Source: Bergeyella porcorum
GTDB lineage: Bacteria > Bacteroidota > Bacteroidia > Flavobacteriales > Weeksellaceae
Assembly: GCF_042427575.1 (NCBI RefSeq)
Contig: NZ_JBHMFD010000008.1
Coordinates: 1-45,924, forward strand
Length of the DNA: 45,924 bases
Direction of reading: 5' to 3'
A model generated the notes under the pieces. It searched no databases. It saw nothing but the letters and a program-made list of their open reading frames with translations, and was not told the origin of the DNA. Positions 7,205-14,904 of this stretch are shown here, piece by piece. Within the stretch, counting starts at the first letter, position 1, and each line of letters begins with the position of its first letter. The position numbers and the translations under genes were made by a program.

Positions 7205-7543
7205 TCATTCTCTATTCTCTTTTGCTAATTTTTTCTCTACCCATACCGTAGCGAAAGGAAAAAATGCTGCAATCAACACGAATACAAAATCTTCATCATC
7301 CCAATTGAAAACCTTCCTTGCAGGTAGTGTTAAAAGAAGATAAAGTGTGAAGAACAAACCGTGGATATTCCCCACCGTAATAATGTATATTGTAGGCAAA
7401 AGTGCTTCTCTATCATAGCGTATCCATACCATTGCAGAGAAGAGCAACGCCCAAGAGACAGCTTCGTAGAAGCAGACTTTCCTAAACCATTGGGCAACTT
7501 TCTCTTTACCGTGTTTTTCTAAAAACTTATCTACAATTTCCAT
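7205..7543 (-). CDS. DUF3817 integral membrane protein
   Basis: A 112-residue protein with three hydrophobic segments (around residues 26-42, 50-71 and 84-101). The pattern YEAVSWALLFSAM followed by VGNIHGLFFTLYLLL matches the DUF3817 family of small membrane proteins. Function is unknown. It is the last gene of a minus-strand group: its start lies 8 nt downstream of the nadD stop, so the two are probably cotranscribed. Confidence 0.85.
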   Translation of the reverse strand: MEIVDKFLEKHGKEKVAQWFRKVCFYEAVSWALLFSAMVWIRYDREALLPTIYIITVGNIHGLFFTLYLLLTLPARKVFNWDDEDFVFVLIAAFFPFATVWVEKKLAKENRE

Positions 7544-7551
7544 AGTTAGGA

Positions 7552-8133
7552 TTATTTATAAAATGAAGACCCATCTAAATACTCAAAAACCTCTGGGGGA
7601 AGCATTGGGCGTACATTCTTATTTTCCTTAATCATATTTCGGATTTCTGTAGCAGAAAGCTCTATAACAGGAGCCTTTACCAGCGTAATATTCTCGTGCT
7701 GAATGTAAGAAGAACGATCTATTCCCTCTTCAAACAACCTTGGATAGACAATTATCTGATAACGCTCTATCAGTTGTTCCGCATTTTTCCACTTGCCTAA
7801 GCTTTTCAGATTATCTTCTCCCATAATGAGGCAGAAATGATGATTAGGATATTTCTCTTTCAGATAAGTGAGTGTATCTATGGTATAACTGGGCTGTGGT
7901 AGAGAAAACTCAATATTAGAGGCTCTCATTTTAGGATAGTTTCTAATGGCTCGCTCCACCATATCCAATCGGTTATGGTCTTGCAGTAGCGATTTCTTTT
8001 CCTTGAAAGGATTCTGCGGACTTACCACAAACCAAAGCTCATCCATATCGGTATGCTCCAAGATATAATTGGCTAATATCAAATGGCCAATATGTATCGG
8101 ATTAAAAGAGCCAAAAAAAAGACCTATTTTCAT
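7552..8133 (-). CDS. nadD: Nicotinate-nucleotide adenylyltransferase NadD
   Basis: Converts nicotinate mononucleotide and ATP to deamido-NAD, a late step of NAD synthesis. The start MKIGLFFGSFNPIHIGHLIL contains the nucleotidyltransferase signature GSFNPIHIGH, and the C-terminal LSATEIRNMIKE is the family's second ATP-binding motif (SxTxxR). The start at 8133 gives 193 residues, the usual length; the frame is open to 8205 but the extra 24 codons overlap the end of the upstream gene and are not family-like. It sits between a CtlX-like hydrolase gene and DUF3817. Confidence 0.93.
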   Translation of the reverse strand: MKIGLFFGSFNPIHIGHLILANYILEHTDMDELWFVVSPQNPFKEKKSLLQDHNRLDMVERAIRNYPKMRASNIEFSLPQPSYTIDTLTYLKEKYPNHHFCLIMGEDNLKSLGKWKNAEQLIERYQIIVYPRLFEEGIDRSSYIQHENITLVKAPVIELSATEIRNMIKENKNVRPMLPPEVFEYLDGSSFYK

Positions 8134-8168
8134 TGTATCAGATTGATGTTGAGGCTGATTATTTAATC

Positions 8169-9092
8169 CTATACTCTTGGTAAAAATACCTCTGCCAGCA
8201 TACATCTGGCACTACCGCCACCGTTGGTCTCTATCGTTGTTAAATCCGAATAGATGATTTCAGAGTATTGCTCTATGCTTGCAATTTGCTCAGGAGTTAA
8301 AGCATCATAAGCTGCCTTGCTCATTACCAAAAAAGTCTTGCCCTCTGCATTTCTCACCTGAAGCATATTTCCTGCAAAATTTTGAATCTGCTCCTCGGTA
8401 ATGGCAATAATTTCTTTATGACTTGATTGAATCACTTCTACTACATTTTGTCTTTCGGTTTCATCGTCTATGCAGTCCAAACAAATCACCACAAATCGGT
8501 CTGCCACGCACATCATCACATTGGTGTGATAGATGGGTAAACGCTCTGCACCAGCCGTTTGATAAGAATGGAACACCACGGGCTGATAGCCTATTTTTTC
8601 ACAAAACTCGCGGAATACCGTTTCATCTAACCTTAGGGAAACCGAACCATACGCAATTTTATTATCGTGGTCAAAAATCATACTTCCCGTACCTTCCAAG
8701 AAAAGATTTTTATCCTCGTAATGCGACCAATCTTCCACTGCATCAATACGGAAACCTGCACTTTTCACCTCTTCCAAAATCTCCATTCTTCGCTCATCTC
8801 TTCGGTTTGGGGCAAACATTGGGTAAAGCACCACTTTTCCATCTTTGCCAAAACTCACCCAGTTGTTAGGGAAAATAGAATCTGGCGTATGAGGCTCCAG
8901 AGTATCTTTCACGGTAATGACATTCACCCCTTTGGAACGCAGTTTTTCTACAAAGTTTTTAAACTCTACCAAGGCTTTCGCTTGGGTATCTTCATTTTCA
9001 GAATTGACTTGAAAGTAATTGTTCTCCGCCGTCTGGGCATTGTAACCAAACGCCACAGGCTCTATCATCAGTACTGTATCTGTTGTTTGCAT
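8169..9092 (-). CDS. CtlX-like arginine deiminase/amidinotransferase-family hydrolase
   Basis: A 307-residue member of the pentein fold (arginine deiminase/amidinotransferase superfamily), close to the proteins named CtlX (citrulline utilisation hydrolase). Visible motifs are FPNNWVSF (about 73-80), FLEGTGSM with the catalytic acid (about 131-138), a His in IYHTNVMM (about 187-194), and the terminal GGGSARCMLAEV, whose Cys is the expected nucleophile. It probably hydrolyses a guanidino or ureido compound such as citrulline; the substrate is inferred. The nadD start lies 35 nt downstream. Confidence 0.85.
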   Translation of the reverse strand: MQTTDTVLMIEPVAFGYNAQTAENNYFQVNSENEDTQAKALVEFKNFVEKLRSKGVNVITVKDTLEPHTPDSIFPNNWVSFGKDGKVVLYPMFAPNRRDERRMEILEEVKSAGFRIDAVEDWSHYEDKNLFLEGTGSMIFDHDNKIAYGSVSLRLDETVFREFCEKIGYQPVVFHSYQTAGAERLPIYHTNVMMCVADRFVVICLDCIDDETERQNVVEVIQSSHKEIIAITEEQIQNFAGNMLQVRNAEGKTFLVMSKAAYDALTPEQIASIEQYSEIIYSDLTTIETNGGGSARCMLAEVFLPRV

Positions 9093-9159
9093 CGGTATTT
9101 TATATTTCTACAAAAGTAACCAATATTTCACAAAAGGGCGTTGTATATGTTTAAAATTT

Positions 9160-9315
9160 AGGCTAAACGCACGAAATTATATTTTGAAGACGCTTGATAA
9201 ATTATATATATTGAATATCAATTTATTTCATTTTAATCTTGATTACTTTTATAGAAAGTGACTAAAATACAAATCGTTAGTTATTAGTAGTTTATAAATT
9301 TCGTGCGTTTAACCT
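9160..9315. repeat. MITE-like element with terminal inverted repeats
   Basis: The left end AGGCTAAACGCACGAAAT at 9160 and the right end ATTTCGTGCGTTTAACCT (ending 9315) are complementary except for one base, over about 22 bp counting a small bulge. They enclose about 110 bp of AT-rich DNA with no coding frame. The size and structure resemble a miniature inverted-repeat element, but I see no clear target-site duplication, and weak complementarity continues outside the arms. Confidence 0.45.
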
Positions 9316-9414
9316 ATTGAATTTTGAGGAGCCTAAAAGTTTATTCTATAAATTTGTAATCTAAAAATTGCACTTGGGGGTTGAATCTGCCGTCAACCAA
9401 TTTCCCAATAGATA

Positions 9415-9445
9415 TTGGGGGTTAATTTTAAAAGCGTTATTTTTG
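9415..9445 (+). promoter_or_regulatory. Sigma-A promoter of the LysM gene
   Basis: TTG at 9415-9417 and TATTTTTG at 9438-9445, spacing 20 nt. The -33 element is part of a small inverted repeat (CCCAATA/TATTGGG), which could be an operator. Confidence 0.5.
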
Positions 9446-9462
9446 TGCCCTTAACTTAAGTG

Positions 9463-11331
9463 ATGATAAAAAGAATTTTAGTATTATCGGCTTTAGCAAT
9501 GTTTTCGGGTATCAATGCCCAGAAGTCCCACACGGTGACCAAGGGAGATACCCTCTACAATATTGCTAAAAAATATGGAATGAGTCTGGAGCAATTGACC
9601 AAGCTTAATCCAAAAATCAAGGACAATAAAGTTAATATTGGTGATGTATTAATCGTCAATGGAAAAGCGGCTGCAAGTTCGGCTACTCCTGCGGAAACTT
9701 CTTCGGAGATTGGCTACATCACGCTACAGCCAAAGCAAACCATCTACGGTATTACCAAGCAATATCAGATTACAGAAGCCAAGCTTAGAGCGTTAAACCC
9801 CAACTTAGACGGGAATATGAAGATAGGGAACAAAATAGCCCTTCCTCTAAGCAATATCCAAAAGTATGGCGATAAAAATGCTGTGGTAGAGGTGGCAGAA
9901 ACCCCAGTTGCGACTACAGTAGTGGCGACTCAAGCGATAGATGAAAACACCTATCAGATTCAGCCAAAGGATAATTATTATCAAATTACCAAGAAATTTA
10001 AAATCACGAAAGAGCAGCTCTTTGCTCTCAATCCAGGTTTGGAACAGAAAGGGCTGCAAGTGGGTGATGTGATTAGGATAAAAGGTGATGTAGCACCGCC
10101 TGTTTCTAATACGAATAGTAAGCCAGCAACCGCTACTCATAGTTCTAACGATGAATATGCCACCTATACCGTGAAAGAGGGTGATACCATTTTCGGTATC
10201 ATCAATAGATATGGCGTGTCCTTAGATGACTTATTGGCACTGAATCCTCAGCTTTCCAATGGTTTAAAGGTAGGAATGGTTCTGAAACTGAAGAAATTGG
10301 ATGCTGCCTATGTGAAGAAAAGTGGTGATGCCCTCAATGTGGTACTGATGTTGCCATTTGGCTTTGATGCTAATGATACCAAGTTTCGTTCTATGTCCAC
10401 AGATTTCTTAGCGGGAGCCCAATTGGCGTTCGAAAGAAATGCTGCAGCAGGCTTGAAACTGAATGTTAATATCGTAGATGCTAAGAATGAAGCCAATTTT
10501 AAAAGCAGCTTGACGCAAATCAGTAAAGATAATACCGATTTAATCATTGGGCCATTTCTCAAAAGTAATGTGGTAGAGGTGATAGACTATGTGGGAAGCA
10601 AGAAAATCCCTGTGGTGGCACCTTTTGCCAATTCGGAAGATTTGTATGGGTATGATAACCTTATCATTGTGGAAACGGCGGATGATGTCTATGTGGACAA
10701 AATTGTAGAGGAAATAGCAAAGGTGTATTCAAGCCAGAAGATTTATATTTTATCCGATGCTAATAAAGCCAATGCTAATGGAATAAAAGAAGGTATAGAG
10801 AAAAGACTGAAAGGGGCTAATGTGGTGATGGTAAACTCTGCATCTGAAATCAAAACGGAGCAAAATATGATGACGGGGCAAGCAGCTCCTGTGGTGGCAG
10901 TTTTAGCGTCTAAAGATGATGCTTTGGGAGCAGCGTTTACCAATCGTTTGCTAGAACTATCCAAAGAGGTCTCTAATCTGAAATCATTCAGTATGTATTA
11001 TCATCCAAGCTTTGAAAAAAAGCAAGATGATTTGTTTGCTGCCAATTTGGTTTATCTGATGGATAGAAAAATCAATACATCTGGAAGTTTTGAGAAGGAA
11101 GTCTTGGCGGCATACAATGAAAAATACTGTAAATCACCATCTAAATACGCCATCATCGGCTTTGATGTGGTGAATGATATTCTGAGCCGAGAGAATAAAA
11201 GTGGGGAAGTTTTTAAACAAATCGCTAAAGTACAAACCCAATTGGCCACTAAGTTTGAATATGTGAGAGCGAAGAAAAACGGAGCGTATATCAATACAGG
11301 ACATAGGGTAGTGAGATTAACATCCCAATAA
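9463..11331 (+). CDS. LysM-repeat protein fused to a periplasmic-binding-protein-like domain
   Basis: A secreted protein of 622 residues. A signal peptide (MIKRILVLSALAMFSGINAQ) is followed by four LysM repeats, near residues 22-65, 80-125, 150-195 and 228-275, each with the pattern tIYxIxxxYxvxxxxLxxLNP. LysM domains bind peptidoglycan. The remaining 330 residues look like a type I periplasmic binding-protein fold (VVLMLPFGFD, LIIGPFLKSNVVEVIDYV, KIPVVAPFANS), as in branched-chain amino-acid receptors. A cell-wall-anchored sensing or scaffolding role is inferred. The frame also opens with GTG at 9460, but ATG at 9463 is preferred. fabD follows 40 nt downstream. Confidence 0.85.
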   Translation: MIKRILVLSALAMFSGINAQKSHTVTKGDTLYNIAKKYGMSLEQLTKLNPKIKDNKVNIGDVLIVNGKAAASSATPAETSSEIGYITLQPKQTIYGITKQYQITEAKLRALNPNLDGNMKIGNKIALPLSNIQKYGDKNAVVEVAETPVATTVVATQAIDENTYQIQPKDNYYQITKKFKITKEQLFALNPGLEQKGLQVGDVIRIKGDVAPPVSNTNSKPATATHSSNDEYATYTVKEGDTIFGIINRYGVSLDDLLALNPQLSNGLKVGMVLKLKKLDAAYVKKSGDALNVVLMLPFGFDANDTKFRSMSTDFLAGAQLAFERNAAAGLKLNVNIVDAKNEANFKSSLTQISKDNTDLIIGPFLKSNVVEVIDYVGSKKIPVVAPFANSEDLYGYDNLIIVETADDVYVDKIVEEIAKVYSSQKIYILSDANKANANGIKEGIEKRLKGANVVMVNSASEIKTEQNMMTGQAAPVVAVLASKDDALGAAFTNRLLELSKEVSNLKSFSMYYHPSFEKKQDDLFAANLVYLMDRKINTSGSFEKEVLAAYNEKYCKSPSKYAIIGFDVVNDILSRENKSGEVFKQIAKVQTQLATKFEYVRAKKNGAYINTGHRVVRLTSQ

Positions 11332-11371
11332 TTTAAATTAATAACCAACAGAATAACTTTTTTTAATAGAT

Positions 11372-12247
11372 ATGAAGGCATTAGTTTTTCCAGGACAAGG
11401 CTCGCAGTTTGTGGGTATGGGAAAAGAATTGTATGATTCTCGTAAGGATATCAAAGACCTGATGGAATCTGCAAATGAAGTATTAGGGTTTGACATTCTT
11501 TCCATTATGTTTAATGGAACAGAGGAGCAGCTGAAGCAGACCAGTGTAACGCAGCCAGCAATTTTTATTCATTCCGTAGCTACTGTTAAGGCCATCAATG
11601 CTTTGGGGGCAGCGATGGTAGCGGGGCATTCCTTAGGGGAGTTTTCTGCTTTGGTAGCCAATGGGGTACTTTCGTTTCAAGATGGCTTAAAGTTGGTGGC
11701 AGAGAGGGCTGCAGCAATGCAAGAGGCTTGCGATGCTAATCCTAGCTCTATGGCAGCCATTCTGGGCTTGGCAGATGAAAAGGTGGAAGAGATTTGTACA
11801 CAAGTTCAGGGGATTGTGGTGCCAGCCAATTACAACTGCCCAGGGCAATTGGTGATTTCTGGAGAGACCCCAGCAGTGGAAGAGGCGTGTGCTCTTCTAA
11901 AAGAGGCAGGAGCTAAAAGAGCATTGCTATTGCCTGTAAACGGAGCGTTTCACTCACCACTAATGCAGCCCGCACAAGAGCGTCTGGCAGCGGCAATAGA
12001 AGCTACTAAATTTGGAACGGCTACAATGCCTGTTTATCAAAATATTACCACAACGGCAGTTAAAGATTCAGAGGAAATTAAAAAGAATCTTATCGCTCAG
12101 CTTACTGGGCCAGTAAAATGGACACAAAGTGTACAGAATATGATACAAGATGGAGCGGAAAGCTTTGTGGAAGTAGGGCCAGGTAAAACATTGCAAGGGT
12201 TGATTAAGAAAATCAATTCAGAAGTGATGGTATCTTCTGCCATTTAA
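11372..12247 (+). CDS. fabD: Malonyl-CoA:ACP transacylase FabD
   Basis: Transfers malonyl groups from CoA to acyl-carrier protein for fatty-acid elongation. The 291-residue protein has the N-terminal GQGSQFVGMG (8-17), the nucleophile elbow GHSLG with Ser87 (85-89), Arg112 in ERAAAMQ, and the catalytic His194 in GAFHSPLM. Length is typical. It follows the LysM gene and precedes a GHMP kinase gene by 11 nt, so the last two are probably cotranscribed. Confidence 0.96.
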   Translation: MKALVFPGQGSQFVGMGKELYDSRKDIKDLMESANEVLGFDILSIMFNGTEEQLKQTSVTQPAIFIHSVATVKAINALGAAMVAGHSLGEFSALVANGVLSFQDGLKLVAERAAAMQEACDANPSSMAAILGLADEKVEEICTQVQGIVVPANYNCPGQLVISGETPAVEEACALLKEAGAKRALLLPVNGAFHSPLMQPAQERLAAAIEATKFGTATMPVYQNITTTAVKDSEEIKKNLIAQLTGPVKWTQSVQNMIQDGAESFVEVGPGKTLQGLIKKINSEVMVSSAI

Positions 12248-12258
12248 AATAAAACAAT

Positions 12259-13179
12259 ATGGAAGGGCAATTATTTTCTTCAGGAAAATTATTACTCACA
12301 TCAGAATATGTCGTTTTAGACGGGGCTCTTGCTCTTGCCGTACCTACACGGTGGGGGCAAGAGTTTTTTTTTGAAGAGTGGGAGAGTGCAGATTCTATTG
12401 TGTATTGGGAGGCGTACCACGAGGGTAGACTGTGGCTGTCTGTGAAGATAGACTATCAGCAATGGAAAGTTCTTGATACCAATTTGCCAGAAGCCGCAGC
12501 ATTTGTACTTAAAACCTTGAAAAATGTACAAGACTGCTCTACAACTAAATTTTTAGGTCAGCAATCTTACCGCCTGAAAACCAATCTTCAGTTTCCTTCT
12601 CACTATGGCTTGGGAAGCAGTTCTACGCTGATGGCAAACCTTGCGAAGTGGGCAGATATTGATGCGTTTACTCTAAACGAAAGGTCGCTGGGTGGGAGTG
12701 GTTATGATGTGGCGGTGGCTCAGGTAGGGAAGCCTATCTTATACCAGCTCCGTCCAGCAGAAAGGATGGTGAAAACAGTGGACTATGTTCCTGCGTTTAA
12801 AGATGAGTTGTTATTCGTTCATCTTAATCAAAAGCAAGATAGTAGAGAGGGCATCCGTCTTTATCGGTCTAAAGAAAAATCGGTAGAGCTTATCAATGAT
12901 TTTACTAAATTGACAGAGCTGGTTTTGAAAGCCAATGATATTGAAATATTTTCTGCTTTAATGGAAGAACACGAAACGAAACTATCTCAGTTTTTAGGCT
13001 TGAAAACCGCGAAGGAGTTGCATTTTCCAGATTGTCCCGTGTTTATCAAAAGTCTTGGAGCTTGGGGAGGCGATTTTGTAATGACTAGAGTTTTCCCAAA
13101 TTATCGACAGTATTTCTCTGAAAAAGGGTTTAATACCATTATAAGTTATGATGAAATGGTTCTAAACGATAGAATATAA
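12259..13179 (+). CDS. GYDIA-family GHMP kinase
   Basis: A GHMP-superfamily small-molecule kinase (mevalonate/homoserine kinase fold) of the GYDIA group found in Bacteroidetes. Motif 1 is SGKLLLTSEYVVLDGALALA (8-27), the ATP-binding loop is GLGSSSTL (117-124), and the group's namesake motif reads GGSGYDVA (145-152). The 306-residue length fits. The substrate is not established; mevalonate or a related isoprenoid precursor is often suggested. It lies 11 nt after fabD. Confidence 0.88.
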   Translation: MEGQLFSSGKLLLTSEYVVLDGALALAVPTRWGQEFFFEEWESADSIVYWEAYHEGRLWLSVKIDYQQWKVLDTNLPEAAAFVLKTLKNVQDCSTTKFLGQQSYRLKTNLQFPSHYGLGSSSTLMANLAKWADIDAFTLNERSLGGSGYDVAVAQVGKPILYQLRPAERMVKTVDYVPAFKDELLFVHLNQKQDSREGIRLYRSKEKSVELINDFTKLTELVLKANDIEIFSALMEEHETKLSQFLGLKTAKELHFPDCPVFIKSLGAWGGDFVMTRVFPNYRQYFSEKGFNTIISYDEMVLNDRI

Positions 13180-13194
13180 GGGGCTAAAGGATGT

Positions 13195-13225
13195 TTGTAT
13201 GTAATGGATTAAAATCATATCTTTG
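13195..13225 (+). promoter_or_regulatory. Sigma-A promoter of the outer-membrane barrel gene
   Basis: TTG at 13195-13197 and TATCTTTG at 13218-13225, 20 nt apart, 30 nt before the start codon. Confidence 0.65.
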
Positions 13226-13254
13226 TGACTGTAATAATTAAAAATTTATAGAAA

Positions 13255-13944
13255 ATGAAAAAAATGTTACTAATGGGGGCTTTAGCTCTTTTCGGAATGT
13301 CTAATGCTCAGTTTAAGTATGGTGTGAAAGCAGGATATAATGCTTCTAATCTTGCAATAAGTACGCCTGCTACAAGTGTACAAGTTTTATTGGGTACTAA
13401 ATCTGGTTTTCACGCAGGAGGTTTTGTGGAGTATGGTTTAGGTAACGGTTTTGCTCTACAAGGAGAGGTGCTTTATAATAACCTAGGTGGTGTTTTGAAA
13501 GTAGATGTAAATAAGTTACCAGCAATGGCAACTTCAGAGTTAGACTTAACTGAACTGCCAGGGAAAGAAGGTAAGGCTAGTATTAACATAAATCAAATTT
13601 CAGTTCCTGTATCTGCTAAATATACTTTTAATAATAAGTTTTCTGTTTTAGGAGGTGTAGGGGTTAATTTTTTAACAGGAGTTAAAACCAAAGTTGAGGT
13701 GGATGGTAATGATGTTAAGGGGATATTAGAATCTAATGAGGGAATTAATATAGATTCAGAATTGAAAAAGCAAATTACATCTACCAACATAGGGTTGCAT
13801 ATCGGAGCAGAATATTCTTTTGCGGAGAATTTTTTCTTAGATGCTAGGTATAACTTTGGAGTATCTTCTCTAAATAAAAATTTCACAGATTTAGCTAAAT
13901 TAAAACAGAGATATTTTCAAGTAGGTGTTGGATATAAGTTCTAA
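13255..13944 (+). CDS. Outer-membrane beta-barrel protein (porin-family)
   Basis: A 229-residue exported protein. It starts with a signal peptide (MKKMLLMGALALFGMSNAQ), then alternating amphipathic strands typical of the small OMP_b-brl family: FKYGVKAGYNASNL, GFHAGGFVEYGLGNGF, SVPVSAKYTFNNKFSVLGG, and a final strand FQVGVGYKF ending in an aromatic residue as barrel proteins do. It probably forms an eight-stranded barrel; no substrate can be inferred. A terminator follows that overlaps the presumed beginning of the next, related gene. Confidence 0.87.
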   Translation: MKKMLLMGALALFGMSNAQFKYGVKAGYNASNLAISTPATSVQVLLGTKSGFHAGGFVEYGLGNGFALQGEVLYNNLGGVLKVDVNKLPAMATSELDLTELPGKEGKASININQISVPVSAKYTFNNKFSVLGGVGVNFLTGVKTKVEVDGNDVKGILESNEGINIDSELKKQITSTNIGLHIGAEYSFAENFFLDARYNFGVSSLNKNFTDLAKLKQRYFQVGVGYKF

Positions 13945-14647
13945 TACTCCTGTATGCTATATTAAGGCTACTTTCAAGGTAGCCTTTTTTTGTTGTGGGA
14001 TTTTGTATTCATCTGTGAAGGCTCAATATTTTATAGAAGTAGGAGGCGTTTTGTCAAATATAAAAGTGGCTAATAAAGCAACCTCGGCACAATTGGTGTC
14101 GGATAATAAAATAGGGAACTACCTTTCAGCGGGAAGGAGATACCAAATTGATAATATTTGGGCGGTTCGTACAAAAGTAAAATTATCCCAAACGGGAGGT
14201 AAGGTTGTGAATTCGGCGTGGTTAATAGAACAATACCTTCCAGAAAAATGGAAAGCATATGGAAATGCAGAGTTACAAATAATAGCGTATCAGATTGGTT
14301 TTGGAGGGGATATGGAGTATTCTTGTGGAGATATTTTATTTTACGGGGGTGTAGAAACTTCGGCTATTGTCTATGGTAGTTTTAAAGAACGTAATGTGAG
14401 AAAAAGTACATCTGAAGGAGAGGGGGGGACAAGTTTGGTTGATCTTAATATTAAAGAATCTAAATTTAATACCCTTAGTTTAAGGGGAAATATAGGGATT
14501 ATGTATCATTTTAATTCTAACTGGTTTTCAAGTTTTGGGTATAATTTTGGGATTACCGATGCAGTATCATTAAGTATGAAGTCTGGAGAATGGAAGTTTA
14601 AAGCGAATCAAAGTATCTTTCATCTTGGAGGAGGGGTTATGTTCTAG
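13925..14647 (+). CDS. Outer-membrane beta-barrel protein with uncertain start
   Basis: A second small barrel protein, similar in plan to its neighbour: YFIEVGGVLSNIKV, repeated Gly-aromatic strands, and a C-terminal FHLGGGVMF. The region before it reads as a signal peptide, KVAFFCCGILYSSVKAQ, so export is likely. No ATG precedes this peptide in frame. The frame opens with GTG at 13925, 20 nt inside the upstream gene; TTG 13928 or ATT 13961 are other options. The signal peptide is encoded by the same bases that form the upstream terminator hairpin (13965-13992). The gene may use a rare start, or its 5' end may have been lost. Confidence 0.65.
   Translation: MLDISSNTPVCYIKATFKVAFFCCGILYSSVKAQYFIEVGGVLSNIKVANKATSAQLVSDNKIGNYLSAGRRYQIDNIWAVRTKVKLSQTGGKVVNSAWLIEQYLPEKWKAYGNAELQIIAYQIGFGGDMEYSCGDILFYGGVETSAIVYGSFKERNVRKSTSEGEGGTSLVDLNIKESKFNTLSLRGNIGIMYHFNSNWFSSFGYNFGITDAVSLSMKSGEWKFKANQSIFHLGGGVMF
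13964..13992 (+). terminator. Rho-independent terminator after the first barrel gene
   Basis: GGCTAC and GTAGCC form a 6-bp perfect stem followed by seven or more T residues. The same bases encode the predicted signal peptide of the next gene. Confidence 0.65.
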
Positions 14648-14667
14648 ATGTTTTTATATGTTTTTCA

Positions 14668-14692
14668 GAGGCGAAAACTTTCGCTTTTTTTT
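14668..14692 (+). terminator. Rho-independent terminator
   Basis: GCGAAA (14671) and TTTCGC form a 6-bp stem around a very tight loop, followed by eight T residues, just after the second barrel gene. Confidence 0.65.
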
Positions 14693-14859
14693 GTAATTGG
14701 GTATTTTGGTGAGGTGAAATCGTTAAACGCCGATTTGAATTTTAATAGAGGGAGTGTTTGTAACTTTTTGAATTATAGTTAATTGAAAGTTTTAATGAAA
14801 TAATTTTCATTTCTGATTAAAATCAGTATATTTAAAACGATATAAATAACGGATAATCG

Positions 14860-14867
14860 TAAATTTG
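14860..14867 (+). promoter_or_regulatory. -7 element of the pckA promoter
   Basis: TAAATTTG fits TAnnTTTG and lies 37 nt before the pckA start. No good -33 TTG stands at the usual spacing, which may mean an activated promoter. Confidence 0.4.
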
Positions 14868-14904
14868 TAAGGCAAAAGAAATAAATCATATAAATTAATC
14901 ATTT

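Larger units (their letters stand above)
9093..9462. other. Intergenic region with an inverted-repeat element and promoter
   Basis: No gene. It contains a pair of long inverted repeats (9160-9181 and 9293-9315) enclosing AT-rich sequence, two small hairpins (GGTTGA with TCAACC near 9380-9399, CCCAATA with TATTGGG at about 9404-9419), and the promoter of the LysM gene. Confidence 0.6.

Noticed and set aside
7183..7206. Bidirectional terminator between recJ and the DUF3817 gene
   Set aside because: GAGGGA and TCCCTC can pair, but no T run follows on either strand and the stem reaches into the DUF3817 stop.
8423..9119. Plus-strand frames of about 150 codons opposite the CtlX-like gene
   Set aside because: They are antisense shadows of a well-supported gene and show no protein-like features.
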